This document shows, piece by piece, positions 7,761 through 16,331 of a DNA stretch of 32,016 nt (its first letter is position 1; the number at the start of each line of letters is the position of its first letter). Source of the stretch: an uncultured Nitratireductor sp. (lineage in GTDB: Bacteria > Pseudomonadota > Alphaproteobacteria > Rhizobiales > Rhizobiaceae); contig NZ_CAJXGF010000037.1 of assembly GCF_913053745.1 (NCBI RefSeq), positions 1 through 32,016 on the forward strand, in the 5' to 3' direction. Below the pieces are notes generated by a model. The model saw only the letters and a program-made list of their open reading frames with translations, had not been told where the DNA came from and did not search any database. Made by a program: the position numbers and the translations under genes.

Positions 7761-8495
7761 ATGACCGAAGCGGTCGTATTAAACAATGTCAGTAAATCCT
7801 ACGGTAGTTTTCCTGTCCTGAAAGACATCAATCTTTCAGTTGAACCGGGCGAGAAGATCGTGATCTGCGGGCCATCCGGTTCCGGAAAATCCACACTCAT
7901 ACGCACCGTGAACCGGCTGGAGAAACATGATTCCGGGTCGATACATGTGGACGGTATCGAGCTATCCGACGATTTGAAGAATATAGATCAAATCCGGTCT
8001 CGCGTTGGGATGTGTTTCCAGCACTTCAACCTCTTTCCCCATCTGACAATTCTGCAGAACTGTACACTCGCCCCGGTCCACGTTTTGAAGGCTTCGCGCC
8101 AGGAGGCCGAGCGAACAGCCATGCACTACCTGGAAAAAGTCCGCATTCCCGAGCAAGCACAGAAATACCCCAGCCAGCTATCCGGCGGTCAACAACAACG
8201 TGTCGCGATCGCGCGCGCGCTGTGTATGAAACCGCGGATGATGCTGTTTGATGAGCCCACATCGGCGCTCGATCCGGAAATGATTGGCGAGGTGCTCGAC
8301 ACCATCGACGCTCTTGCGAAGGATGGAATGACTATGATCTGCGTGACGCATGAGATGGGATTTGCCAGCCGGGTTGCGGACCGCGTGGTTTTCATGGATG
8401 CAGGACAGATCGTGGAAACGCGGCCGCCGAAAGAATTCTTCGAGGATCCACGGAACGAACGCACAAAGAAGTTTCTAAGTCAGTTGTTGAATTGA
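7761..8495 (+). CDS. Polar amino-acid type ABC transporter ATP-binding protein (GlnQ-like)
   Basis: A 244-residue ABC ATPase with every core motif: Walker A GPSGSGKST, Q-loop CFQHFNLFPH, signature LSGGQQQR, Walker B MMLFDEPTSALD and the H-loop VTHEMGF. This matches the GlnQ/HisP subfamily that powers polar amino-acid import. It follows the permease after 46 bp with AGGGGGG nine bases before the ATG, and closes the operon that starts at 5191. No convincing T-tailed terminator is visible after the stop. Confidence 0.93.
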   Translation: MTEAVVLNNVSKSYGSFPVLKDINLSVEPGEKIVICGPSGSGKSTLIRTVNRLEKHDSGSIHVDGIELSDDLKNIDQIRSRVGMCFQHFNLFPHLTILQNCTLAPVHVLKASRQEAERTAMHYLEKVRIPEQAQKYPSQLSGGQQQRVAIARALCMKPRMMLFDEPTSALDPEMIGEVLDTIDALAKDGMTMICVTHEMGFASRVADRVVFMDAGQIVETRPPKEFFEDPRNERTKKFLSQLLN

Positions 8496-9262
8496 AGGCG
8501 TTGTAGAAAAGACGCCAATCGGCGGTTCGTAAGACGGTGAGTCTTCCGCCTCGATACCGGGACCGCTTGATGCACAGGTGCGCGATAACAATCCGAGGCG
8601 CCGCTCCGTCATAACGGGTCCCGACAGGCACAGTTTAAGTTGGTGCCACAACCATGGGCCGTCGTAATCTCGAGCTCCTCGGCCGATGTTCTCCTTCTGA
8701 AGATGCGCGAGCGTTGCAGTCATGGCTTCGGTGCGGATGCATTCGGAGCTTTTCCCGGCGAACCCGTCTCGTCTCGGATTTTATCGTCCGGGAACCGAAT
8801 TTTGCTGCCTATATTTCTCGCAGGGCCGGGCCGATCAAGCGCATTGCGTAAGGGGCGATGATTGGCATTCTCCGCACTGATACTTACGGCGTGGGGACTG
8901 AAGATTGCGGCAAATGATAAAATCCTGAAAAAAATGATATAAGAAAGATGTGGTGGGCGCCGTCCGGCTTCTCCGAGACGGGGACTTCAACGGGTTCCGG
9001 TGCTAGGTCTTTTTACGGCTCCAGAATGGAGAGCAGGCCTGTTGTCGAAGCTCGATACCGGACTGGGTGCGGGCTTGCCTGGAAAATCGACTGGCGTGGT
9101 GTCGGCGACGATGCGGTATGTTGCAAGTAATATTAATAATGAGATTATTGAAGAAATAACAATAAAATAAACAAATAAGGTTGTGAGAAAATTTGGGGGA
9201 GAAATTTAGGTGGTTAGGTTTCTTATATTATATATAAAAAATAATATTAAATATTTTTTCCG
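8496..9262. other. 767-bp region with no recognisable gene; AT-rich toward the right
   Basis: No open frame here resembles a known family; the longest ones (60-80 residues) have no ribosome site and unusual composition. The left half has ordinary GC content and small hairpins (for example AAGAC-GGTGA-GTCTT inside GGCGG/CCGCC at 8521-8550) but no T-run terminator. From about 9120 to 9262 the sequence becomes strikingly AT-rich, with runs such as TTATATTATATATAAAAAATAA. It may hold the promoter of the downstream autotransporter, although no -35/-10 pair can be picked with confidence. The whole region looks like decayed or imported DNA. Confidence 0.6.
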
Positions 9263-12034
9263 TTGAATTTCACTTCAGCCTTAATTTTAAAGGCAATTTT
9301 TGTGAGTTTTTACTTTCCTTCGATGGCATATGCGGATGAAGAATGTGGGCATCCGAGTTCCAGTAATGAGGTCATTTGCTCTGGTGGAAAAGATTTCACA
9401 AACGGCATAAAATATACTCAGGACAATCTTCTTCTTATATTGGACGGAAGCGCCAGTCCGTTGAGCATTAGCGGCCTGGGCGTGCTTCTCCTGAACGCCG
9501 CTTCGAGTAGCACCGACCCACTGACGATCAAGTCAAAAGGCACGGTCAAGATTGACGTTAACGGCCCCCACGGCATCGAGATCTATCAGACCGGACTTGG
9601 AGATGTATCCATCGACGGTGCTGTGGACATCAATCGGGATCATGCGCGTCTCGGGGCATCTGCCGGGATAGAGGCGCTTATTGCAAATCAGGCCAGCAAA
9701 GCAAATCTGACAATCAATGTCCCATCCGGAACATTGGAAATGCGCAATGCCAGCGGAATCGAAGCCATCCATCGCGGCAGCGGAGACGTTTCGGTCACAA
9801 CGGCGTCCGACATCATCGCCTTTGGCGATCCGGCGCATGCTGTTTTTATCGACTTTCGAAAGTCGTTGAACTTGGCTGTAACCGGCGGAAAACTCCAGAC
9901 CTTTTCGAGAGGGTCTCCAACAATTCTCATTGTGACGGATAATGCCGTTGGCGGATATGCTGAGGCGAACGTCTTCATCGCGCCGGGTGCCGAAATTAAG
10001 GCCAGTCAATCACAAGCATTTCGGGACTACCCGATGGGCAGCAGTCCCATTCGAACCACCTTCGCCGTCGGCGGGACCGTTACTGTTCCCGATCCGACCA
10101 CGGTCGCCGTCGATCTGTCCACGGGCTCGGATACTCTGGAGCTCCATCCCGGTTTCTCGATCAGGGGGATGGTTCAGGGCGGTCCGGGGAGCGACACGAT
10201 CAATTTTGCGGGCACGGGCTCCGATCGTTTCGACATTAGCCGTATCGATACCAACGGTTCTCACCCAGGAAATGTAGGTTACCTGAACTTCGAGGAATTC
10301 ATCAAAACGGGCGACTCGAAGTGGACTCTTTCTGGCAATAACGATGAGATCAGCACTTTCCGGGTCGAGGCCGGCGAGTTGGCGGTCGATGGAGATCTGA
10401 GCAGTACGCATTTCATCGTAATGCATGATGGAACGCTCAGCGGTACCGGGCACCTGGGATCGGTCAATCTTACGACCTCAACCTCTGGCGTTGGCGGCTT
10501 CGTCGCTCCGGGGAATTCCATCGGTGTTCTGACAATCAAGAACGACGCCACGTTTCGCAACGGGACGGCCCTCGAGGTCGAGCTGGCTGCGAACGGAACA
10601 TCGGATCTGCTGAAGGTCGGCGGATCCACGCATCTGCAGGGAGCGTTCGTTCAAGCCAAGCTGACCGACAAAAAGAACTCTTATAGCTCCGGAACAAAAT
10701 ACAAAGTACTTGAATCGGACAACGGCCTTGTCGGAAAATTCTCCGATGTGATCGACAATTCATTGTTGAACAACATGAATATAACTTACGATTCAAACGA
10801 TGTTTATCTGGAAGTTGTCGATGCTGACCTGAACCCTCGCGACCTGCTCCTCGCCCATGCGCTGGACTCTCTTGATGGCGATGGGGACATCAGGTTTGTC
10901 ACCGATGAACTCTATGCGCTCACGGAACCGGCAGCTCTCGCGAAAGCCCTCGACGCGCTGCGAGGACAAATCCATTCCGATGGGCTGGTCATGCTTGCCG
11001 ATGCTTCCAGCCGCTTTAACCGGTTGTTGTTGTTTCGCGGAGGTTACGACCTCTCGTCGGACGCCGAGGTGGAAAGCCTGGCCTACAGCGGCAAGGCTGA
11101 CAGACGCATCGCTGAGGCCTTCGAAGAAAAGGAGCTTTCGAAAATACAGGCGCCGACCACTGTCTGGGTCAGGGGAGTCGGCTCGGATATAGAGGTTGGC
11201 CGATCCTCCGGAAATGCCGGCTGGCGTATCGCCGGCACGGGCGTCGCGTTCGGCGTCGAGAGTGATCTCACCGCAGCAACGGAACTGACTTCACCGGTTG
11301 TGGCGGGCGCGGCGGTCGGTTTCACCCATAGCAGCATGACGCATTCTGTACAGGAGCAAACGGCCGACGCTGAAAGTCTTCATCTGGGTGTTTACGCTCG
11401 CGCCGGCGCAGCCGATCATCGGCCTGGATGGTCGCTGCGTGGCTCCCTTTCGCTCGCCAGTCAATTCGTTGACGCTTCGCGTCCGATCGCATTCGGATCG
11501 GTCGATCGCGAGGCCAAAAGCAGCTACAGGGCAGTGACAATGTCCTCCGCCGCAGAGTTACGCTATGGCATTGATGCCAATCAATTTCTGCCATGGCTGA
11601 AAATGCCGGCCACGATATCGCCTTTTGTGCGCGCCGAAACCGATCAGGTTTTTCGAAGCGCATTTGATGAAGACAGTGGCGGTGCGCTTGGTCTCTCGTC
11701 GGATGCGCAGCGTTTCTCGCGAGGTCTCACCGCAGTCGGCGTTGCAATCGGCGGGAGTGCGCATTTGGGCGACATTCAAACTCACGCATCACTGTCCTTT
11801 GCTTATGAACGTTTGTTTGGCGATACCGGAGGAGAAGCCGCTTTAACGTTTCCTGATGCTGCGAGCGGGTTCGTGACGACAGGCCTTGCGGAAGCACGAG
11901 ATCGATTCCGCTTTCGCGCCAATACGTCCTTCGGGCTTTCAAGAAGAGCGGTGCTGGAGATCGGTGGTGAAGCGGTGTTGTCTTCCGATCGTCGGGAACT
12001 TGCTGGCGATGCGGTGCTAAGGATTTCTTTTTAA
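9263..12034 (+). CDS. Autotransporter (type Va) outer-membrane protein
   Basis: A 923-residue type V secretion protein. The N-terminus looks like a signal peptide (hydrophobic LILKAIFVSFYF, cleavage after AYA before DEE). The passenger, about residues 24-560, is glycine-, serine- and threonine-rich with β-helix character, and includes the common autotransporter stretch GGFVAPGNSIGVLTI (near 410). A linker helix leads to a C-terminal β-barrel (about 630-923) that starts near VWVRGVGSDIEVG and ends in the aromatic residue of LRISF, the usual signal for barrel insertion. No protease or lipase motif was found, so an adhesin or surface role is likely but unproven. The start is uncertain: TTG at 9263 is the first possible codon after a stop at 9248, without a Shine-Dalgarno. 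A GTG at 9302 follows AAAGG but would shorten the signal peptide too much. The AT-rich leader suggests horizontal acquisition. Confidence 0.85.
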   Translation: MNFTSALILKAIFVSFYFPSMAYADEECGHPSSSNEVICSGGKDFTNGIKYTQDNLLLILDGSASPLSISGLGVLLLNAASSSTDPLTIKSKGTVKIDVNGPHGIEIYQTGLGDVSIDGAVDINRDHARLGASAGIEALIANQASKANLTINVPSGTLEMRNASGIEAIHRGSGDVSVTTASDIIAFGDPAHAVFIDFRKSLNLAVTGGKLQTFSRGSPTILIVTDNAVGGYAEANVFIAPGAEIKASQSQAFRDYPMGSSPIRTTFAVGGTVTVPDPTTVAVDLSTGSDTLELHPGFSIRGMVQGGPGSDTINFAGTGSDRFDISRIDTNGSHPGNVGYLNFEEFIKTGDSKWTLSGNNDEISTFRVEAGELAVDGDLSSTHFIVMHDGTLSGTGHLGSVNLTTSTSGVGGFVAPGNSIGVLTIKNDATFRNGTALEVELAANGTSDLLKVGGSTHLQGAFVQAKLTDKKNSYSSGTKYKVLESDNGLVGKFSDVIDNSLLNNMNITYDSNDVYLEVVDADLNPRDLLLAHALDSLDGDGDIRFVTDELYALTEPAALAKALDALRGQIHSDGLVMLADASSRFNRLLLFRGGYDLSSDAEVESLAYSGKADRRIAEAFEEKELSKIQAPTTVWVRGVGSDIEVGRSSGNAGWRIAGTGVAFGVESDLTAATELTSPVVAGAAVGFTHSSMTHSVQEQTADAESLHLGVYARAGAADHRPGWSLRGSLSLASQFVDASRPIAFGSVDREAKSSYRAVTMSSAAELRYGIDANQFLPWLKMPATISPFVRAETDQVFRSAFDEDSGGALGLSSDAQRFSRGLTAVGVAIGGSAHLGDIQTHASLSFAYERLFGDTGGEAALTFPDAASGFVTTGLAEARDRFRFRANTSFGLSRRAVLEIGGEAVLSSDRRELAGDAVLRISF

Positions 12035-12075
12035 GATAGTCCGACTCTCGCCCACGGTTCATCTCCCACTATCTT
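12033..12075. repeat. 8-bp perfect inverted repeat just after the autotransporter gene
   Basis: AAGATAGT at 12033-12040 overlaps the end of the TAA stop and pairs with ACTATCTT at 12068-12075, leaving a 27-nt loop. There is no following T run, so it is a poor intrinsic terminator. It could be a recombination or insertion scar, since IS debris begins within 80 bp. Confidence 0.4.
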
Positions 12076-12151
12076 GAGTGAATTGGTAGATACGGCAATC
12101 GGCGTGAGGCGACGCTTGATATATCGCATGCGCAAGAGGCGACGCAGGACT

Positions 12152-12458
12152 TCAGATTGAATGCGGCCCAATGCCCGCAAGTCGAAAATTCAACCCATCC
12201 CACCGTCTCGTTTCCGTCCGCCGGCTGATGCGTTCCCGACCTGCGATTGCAGCTCTCGCCGCCGCATCGTCCGGACGCATGCTGCGATAACGCACGCTCG
12301 TTCGGCCGGCTGCAAGCACATCACACGCCCGAGGTCGACTCACACCGTGAATTTGGCAGAGGTGCGCCATCGCATCCCGCCTGGCGTCACCATTGTCTTG
12401 CGGCAACATCCTTCAGGATCGCTGTAATCCGCTCTTCCGTGCACCGTGAACGCTTCAT
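12152..12458 (-). pseudogene. IS3-family transposase remnant (orfA start joined to an orfB fragment)
   Basis: Reading the reverse strand from 12458, the first 23 codons give MKRSRCTEERITAILKDVAA followed by RQW and a stop. This is the typical start of an IS3-family orfA, where the protein should run to about 88 residues. In an overlapping frame the sequence continues with LCQIHGVSRPRACDVLAAGR and TSVRYRSMRPDDAAARAAI, the N-terminal helix region of an IS3 orfB. It then loses similarity before the catalytic DDE domain. So orfA has lost its middle and C-terminus, and orfB has lost its catalytic part. The element is dead. It lies between the autotransporter and the tRNA gene. Confidence 0.7.
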
Positions 12459-12566
12459 TCATCCGTCTCCGTGGTCAACGGACTCCACCAAAATCTGGAG
12501 GAGGTTCAGCGGCTCGATATTGCCCTCTGGTGACGGACAGCACCGGACATTTCCTAAACCAATCTA

Positions 12567-12656
12567 TCAGTCAGTGTCTCTCGCCAGTTCGGCTTTAATG
12601 GGAACCCCGTGCGGCTCCGAAAATTCCTCATTCGGAGAGCGTGCCTGTATAGTCAT
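12567..12656 (-). CDS. Possible 29-residue small protein
   Basis: The reverse strand has an ATG at 12656 preceded by AGGAG with 8-nt spacing, then 29 codons (MTIQARSPNEEFSEPHGVPI...) and TGA. The peptide is polar and charged, without a membrane segment, and is not recognised. It may be a real small gene or the surviving start of a truncated gene in this debris region. The only support is the ribosome site and normal-looking codons. Confidence 0.25.
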   Translation of the reverse strand: MTIQARSPNEEFSEPHGVPIKAELARDTD

Positions 12657-12846
12657 ATTCAGTTCTCCTGCTACGGTGATCAAAGATATGCGCCAGGCAA
12701 TCGGTTTCGGAATGTGTCCACGTTTCTTACGCCGCTTTGTCGGGCGAGCAGCAATCGCCCTCAAACCAGCCCGCACCACAACAACCGCGCCCCAGTCACA
12801 AACCCGCTTGACGCCGGGCCGCGGGTCGCGGATTAATGCGCGCTGC

Positions 12847-12920
12847 GCGGGTATGATGTAATGGTAGCCTGTCAGCTTCCCAAGCTGAACGCGCGGGTTC
12901 GATTCCCGCTACCCGCTCCA
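12847..12920 (+). tRNA. tRNA-Gly (anticodon CCC)
   Basis: A 74-nt cloverleaf with encoded CCA. The acceptor arms GCGGGTA and TACCCGC pair fully. The D-loop contains AATGGTAG. The anticodon stem TCAGC/GCTGA encloses the loop TTCCCAA, which places CCC at positions 34-36. The T-arm is GCGGG-TTCGATT-CCCGC, the discriminator is T, and CCA ends at 12920. It decodes GGG. It marks the right border of the accessory stretch that holds the autotransporter and IS remnant. Confidence 0.95.
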
Positions 12921-13018
12921 GCGTCACCGAACGATCAATTTCTTTTTCGCATCGTGCAAGGTTGCGCCCGCGTTGGAGGGTGCGTATCTCTTTGCGGTCA
13001 AGATCAAGGAGCATTCCG

Positions 13019-13282
13019 GTGTCGGCACTGACCAGATTCCTGGGCGACAGCCCTTTGCGCATCATTATCAAACTGCTGATCGTTTCGCTTATTGTCGGCT
13101 TCGTGATGAGTGCATTCAACTGGTCGCCATTCGACATCTTTTACGCGTTGCGCGACACAGTGCTCCATTTGTGGAATATGGGTTTCGATGCGCTTGGCCG
13201 CTTTGCAGGCTATATCCTCCTGGGTGCGGTCATTGTCGTGCCGGCCTTCCTGCTCCTGCGCCTTCTGAACTACCGCCGCTAA
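13019..13282 (+). CDS. DUF6460 small membrane protein
   Basis: An 87-residue protein with two predicted membrane helices (about residues 13-32, IIIKLLIVSLIVGFVMSAF, and about 63-82, ILLGAVIVVPAFLLLRLL). Between them lies the conserved stretch WSPFDIFYALRDTVLHLWNM that identifies the DUF6460 family common in Hyphomicrobiales. The GTG at 13019 was chosen because AAGGAG lies seven bases upstream; the longer in-frame start at 12962 adds Arg-rich sequence and has no ribosome site. It is 10 bp upstream of the MATE gene and probably cotranscribed. No function is known. Confidence 0.8.
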   Translation: MSALTRFLGDSPLRIIIKLLIVSLIVGFVMSAFNWSPFDIFYALRDTVLHLWNMGFDALGRFAGYILLGAVIVVPAFLLLRLLNYRR

Positions 13283-13292
13283 GCGCGTTTCA

Positions 13293-14642
13293 ATGGTCCA
13301 CGTCTCGCCGCCGCAAGATCGAGCATCGCATCCGTTCGAGGTAACGAACAGGCTCGTTCTGTCCATCGCCTTGCCGATGACACTTGCCTATCTCACGACG
13401 CCGCTCCTGGGTATCGCCGACACGGCGATCATCGGCCAGTATGGCGATGCTGCGCTGCTCGGGGGGCTGGCGGCAGGCGCGATTGTCTTCGACGTTGTTT
13501 TCACCACCTTCAATTTCCTGCGTTCCGGCACGACCGGCCTGGTCGCTCAGGCTTATGGCCAGGGCAATGCGCTGGAAGAGCAAGCCGTTCTATGGCGGGC
13601 GCTGGCGATTGCTTTCGTCGCAGGCCTTCTCATGGTCGCGATCAGTCCCTTCATCATCGCCGGTGGCGTGTATTTCATGGATGCCGATCCGGCCGTGGCC
13701 GCAGCCATGAGCGCCTATGTCTCGATCCGCATTTTCGCGGCGCCCATCTCTTTGATCAATTACGCCATTCTCGGATATGTACTGGGTCGCGGTGAAGGTG
13801 CGCTCGGGCTCGTGCTGCAGATCATCCTGAACGGCGCGAACATCGCGCTGTCGGTGTTTCTGGCGCTATCGTTGGGCTGGGGGATCGAAGGTGTGGCCTG
13901 GGGCACAGTCGGGGGAGAGGCAGCGGGCATGTTGGCAGGGGTCGTCATTCTCGCATGGCGTTTCCGACAGGGCCCCCGCGTTTCATTGAGGCGGATTTTC
14001 GATTCCTCTCAGATCGTCCGGATGGTCGCGATGAATGGCGACATCATGATCCGCTCCTTCTCGCTGCTTGCAGCCTTCGCGCTGTTTACCAGGCAGGGCG
14101 CCCAGTTCGGTACCGTGATTTTGGCGGCTAACGCGGTCTTGATGAACTTCTTCCTGGTCGCGGGATATTTTCTCGACGGCACGGCGACCGCGGCGGAGCA
14201 ACTCGCGGGGCGCGCCGTGGGCGCGCGTTATCGTCCCGCCTTTCTTCGTTCCGTACGGCTCACCGTGGTCTGGGGGTTCGGTTTGGCCGTTGCCATGTCG
14301 TTGTTCTTTCTGCTGGCCGGTGGGGCTTTGATCGCGTTCATCACCACGGCACAGGACGTTCGAACCGCTGCGAGCCTATTCCTGCCCTGGGCAGCGCTCA
14401 TCTCCATCTCCGGCGTTCTCGCATTTCAGATGGATGGTGTATTCATAGGCGCCACCTGGTCGCGCGACATGCGCAACATGATGCTGCTTTCCTTTGCGCT
14501 TTATCTCGCGTGCCTTTTCCTTCTGACGAAGAGTTTCGGAAATCACGGCCTGTGGGCGGCGTTCCACATCCTGCTTATCGCCCGCGGAATAAGTCTGCTG
14601 GCGATCGTGCCATCGCGGATGCGCAGAACGTTTGCAGATTAG
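13293..14642 (+). CDS. MATE-family efflux transporter (DinF-like)
   Basis: A 449-residue inner-membrane protein with about 12 hydrophobic segments in two homologous halves. The MATE signature region PMTLAYLTTPLLGIADTAII begins near residue 28, with GGLAAGAIVFDVVFTTFNFL following and the second-half counterpart near residue 245. MATE proteins export cationic drugs or metabolites by exchange with H+ or Na+; the NFLRSGTTGLVAQAYG stretch resembles the DinF branch. The length is normal. The ATG is 10 bp after the DUF6460 stop and has no strong Shine-Dalgarno, so it may depend on translation of the upstream gene. The substrate is unknown. Confidence 0.9.
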   Translation: MVHVSPPQDRASHPFEVTNRLVLSIALPMTLAYLTTPLLGIADTAIIGQYGDAALLGGLAAGAIVFDVVFTTFNFLRSGTTGLVAQAYGQGNALEEQAVLWRALAIAFVAGLLMVAISPFIIAGGVYFMDADPAVAAAMSAYVSIRIFAAPISLINYAILGYVLGRGEGALGLVLQIILNGANIALSVFLALSLGWGIEGVAWGTVGGEAAGMLAGVVILAWRFRQGPRVSLRRIFDSSQIVRMVAMNGDIMIRSFSLLAAFALFTRQGAQFGTVILAANAVLMNFFLVAGYFLDGTATAAEQLAGRAVGARYRPAFLRSVRLTVVWGFGLAVAMSLFFLLAGGALIAFITTAQDVRTAASLFLPWAALISISGVLAFQMDGVFIGATWSRDMRNMMLLSFALYLACLFLLTKSFGNHGLWAAFHILLIARGISLLAIVPSRMRRTFAD

Positions 14643-14759
14643 ACAGCTGGCCTGGATGTTTGCAATTGAGCGAGATCACCAGGGCGCGCCTAAACGCAGA
14701 AGACGAAACGTCCTGGAGCACTTCAGCTTTTCCGTGAAACGCCGAATCTCTCCAGACCC

Positions 14760-15851
14760 TCAGTCGAGCTGCCTTGCAGCCCATTCGTCCACATGTGTGT
14801 CGCGAAGCTGACGCAGAGACGAGAGGTTTTCGCGCTGGGCGAACGCACTCATCTCTTCGAGGATCCTGCCAGGCAGGCAGGTGCCGCCGAAGATCATGCC
14901 GCTATACATCTGCACGAGGTCGGCGCCGGCGCGGATTTTCTCCAGCGCCGTTTCCGCCGAGTTTACGCCGCCGACGCCGATCAAGGGCATGGCCGGACCT
15001 ACCAGAAGGCGTATTTTGGCAAGGACGACGGTGGAGCGTTCGAACAATGGCAAGCCGGATAGGCCGCCCGTTTCATGCGCCAACCGGCTTGTGGCTCCGG
15101 TTCTGGACAGGGTCGTGTTGCTGACGATAAGCCCGTCAATGCGCTTGTCGAGCGCTTCATCGGCGATATCGGCCAGCGCTGCGTCGGCGAGGTCGGGGGC
15201 GATTTTCAGGAAAAGCGGTACAGGCGAGCGTCTCAACTTGGCGACTTCGTCGCGCGTGGCGAGCACGCGCGACAAGAGCTCCGACAGGTTGCCACGGTCC
15301 TGCAGTGCCCTCAGGCCGGCCGTGTTGGGCGAGGAGATGTTGACCGCGAGATAGGAAGCGATGTCGCCAAAGGCACGAACGCCGGTCTCATAGTCGGCGA
15401 TGCGATCTTCGCTGTCCTTGTTGGCGCCGATGTTCACGCCGACAATGCCGCCTCTGCCGGCACGCTGCTTTATGCGCTCGCGTACGGCCACCAGGCCGTC
15501 ATTGTTAAAGCCGAGCCGGTTGATGAGTGCGCCATCCTCTTCCAGCCGGAAAAGGCGCGGTTTCGGGTTGCCGGCTTGAGGTTTCGGTGTAACCGTGCCG
15601 CATTCCACGAAACCGAAACCCAGTCGCAAAAGGCCGTCGGCAGCTTCGGCATTCTTGTCGAAACCGGCGGCCATGCCAAGAGGATTGGGGAACACCATCC
15701 CGCCGACGATCGTCTTGAGGCGCTTGCTGACTTGCGATGGTCGGGCGAGGGGCATGCCGCTTCTCAATGCCATGATTGCCAGATTGTGGGCGCGCTCGGA
15801 ATCCATCCGGTAAAGAGCCTGGCGCGCAATCTTGTCGAGAAGGAGCTTCAT
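14760..15851 (-). CDS. pyrD: Dihydroorotate dehydrogenase (quinone), class 2
   Basis: A 363-residue flavoenzyme that oxidises dihydroorotate to orotate in de novo pyrimidine synthesis, passing electrons to membrane quinone. The N-terminal helical extension typical of class 2 is present (residues 1-45). FMN and substrate regions include GMAAGFDKNAEA, GTVTPKPQAGNPKPR and NRLGFNNDG. The catalytic base region is NISSPNTAGLR with its Ser, then KIAPDL and the C-terminal GVGGVNSAETA. The start at 15851 was chosen because it gives the standard N-terminus (MKLLLDKIARQALYRMD) and overlaps the DUF952 stop by four bases. The gene is the second of a two-gene operon. Confidence 0.95.
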   Translation of the reverse strand: MKLLLDKIARQALYRMDSERAHNLAIMALRSGMPLARPSQVSKRLKTIVGGMVFPNPLGMAAGFDKNAEAADGLLRLGFGFVECGTVTPKPQAGNPKPRLFRLEEDGALINRLGFNNDGLVAVRERIKQRAGRGGIVGVNIGANKDSEDRIADYETGVRAFGDIASYLAVNISSPNTAGLRALQDRGNLSELLSRVLATRDEVAKLRRSPVPLFLKIAPDLADAALADIADEALDKRIDGLIVSNTTLSRTGATSRLAHETGGLSGLPLFERSTVVLAKIRLLVGPAMPLIGVGGVNSAETALEKIRAGADLVQMYSGMIFGGTCLPGRILEEMSAFAQRENLSSLRQLRDTHVDEWAARQLD

Positions 15852-16195
15852 GCCGGTAGCTCGGGAAAGACGTGGGTGCCGTCTACTCCAAGCGGCAGAG
15901 GGCGAACCCAAGAAACCGCATGGAGAGGCAGGGAAGCGTAGAGATGCGGAAACAGCGCTCCGCCGCGCGAAACCTCGTATTTCAGCGCGCTCCCCAGGGC
16001 ATCGGTTTTCACCGCAACGAGCACCAGATCGTCCTGTCCGGCGAAGTGCTTTGCAGCCGTCTCGGCGGCCTGTTGAGCGGTCGAAAAATGAATATAGCCG
16101 TCGGCAAGATCGACGGGCGCGCCATCGAACGACCCGGCCACCTCGGCTTCCTGCCAAAGCGAACGAGGGCATATTTTGTAGATCAGCTCAGCCAT
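15848..16195 (-). CDS. DUF952 family protein
   Basis: A 115-residue cytosolic protein of the DUF952 family, recognised from IYKICPRSLWQEAE at the N-terminus, DGYIHFSTAQQAAET in the middle and LKYEVSRGGALFPHLY later. The conserved His of the YIHFS motif and the acidic residues suggest a small-molecule site, but no activity is established. It overlaps pyrD in an ATGA arrangement, and this pairing recurs in Hyphomicrobiales, which suggests coupled expression rather than a proven shared pathway. Confidence 0.85.
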   Translation of the reverse strand: MAELIYKICPRSLWQEAEVAGSFDGAPVDLADGYIHFSTAQQAAETAAKHFAGQDDLVLVAVKTDALGSALKYEVSRGGALFPHLYASLPLHAVSWVRPLPLGVDGTHVFPELPA

Positions 16196-16331
16196 GCTTG
16201 CGGCTATACTTGCAATGCGGTTTCAGCGAAAGGCCCGGAAAGGTGTTTTCGGGGGATTGCGTTTTATCCCAATTATGGCGCATTCCTTGCTCATGATCCC
16301 ATCATCAGGTGCATGAACGCGGAGTGGACCA

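Noticed and set aside
8496..8560. Terminator after the ABC ATPase gene
   Set aside because: The hairpins are short (4-5 bp stems) and have no T run.
8640..9130. Several 60-80 codon open frames
   Set aside because: No ribosome sites, no recognisable family, and overlapping frames of equal quality.
9263..12034. Autotransporter as a serine protease (SPATE-like)
   Set aside because: No GDSGSP motif or other protease signature was found in the passenger.
12076..12100. GAATTGGTAGATACG resembles the D-arm of tRNA-Leu
   Set aside because: The flanking sequence cannot form acceptor, anticodon or T arms, so it is not a tRNA; too short to claim a tRNA fragment.
12106..12145. Direct repeat GAGGCGACGC, two copies 30 bases apart
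   Set aside because: Only two copies, and the 10-bp unit is plausible by chance in this GC-rich DNA; not a CRISPR or iteron array.
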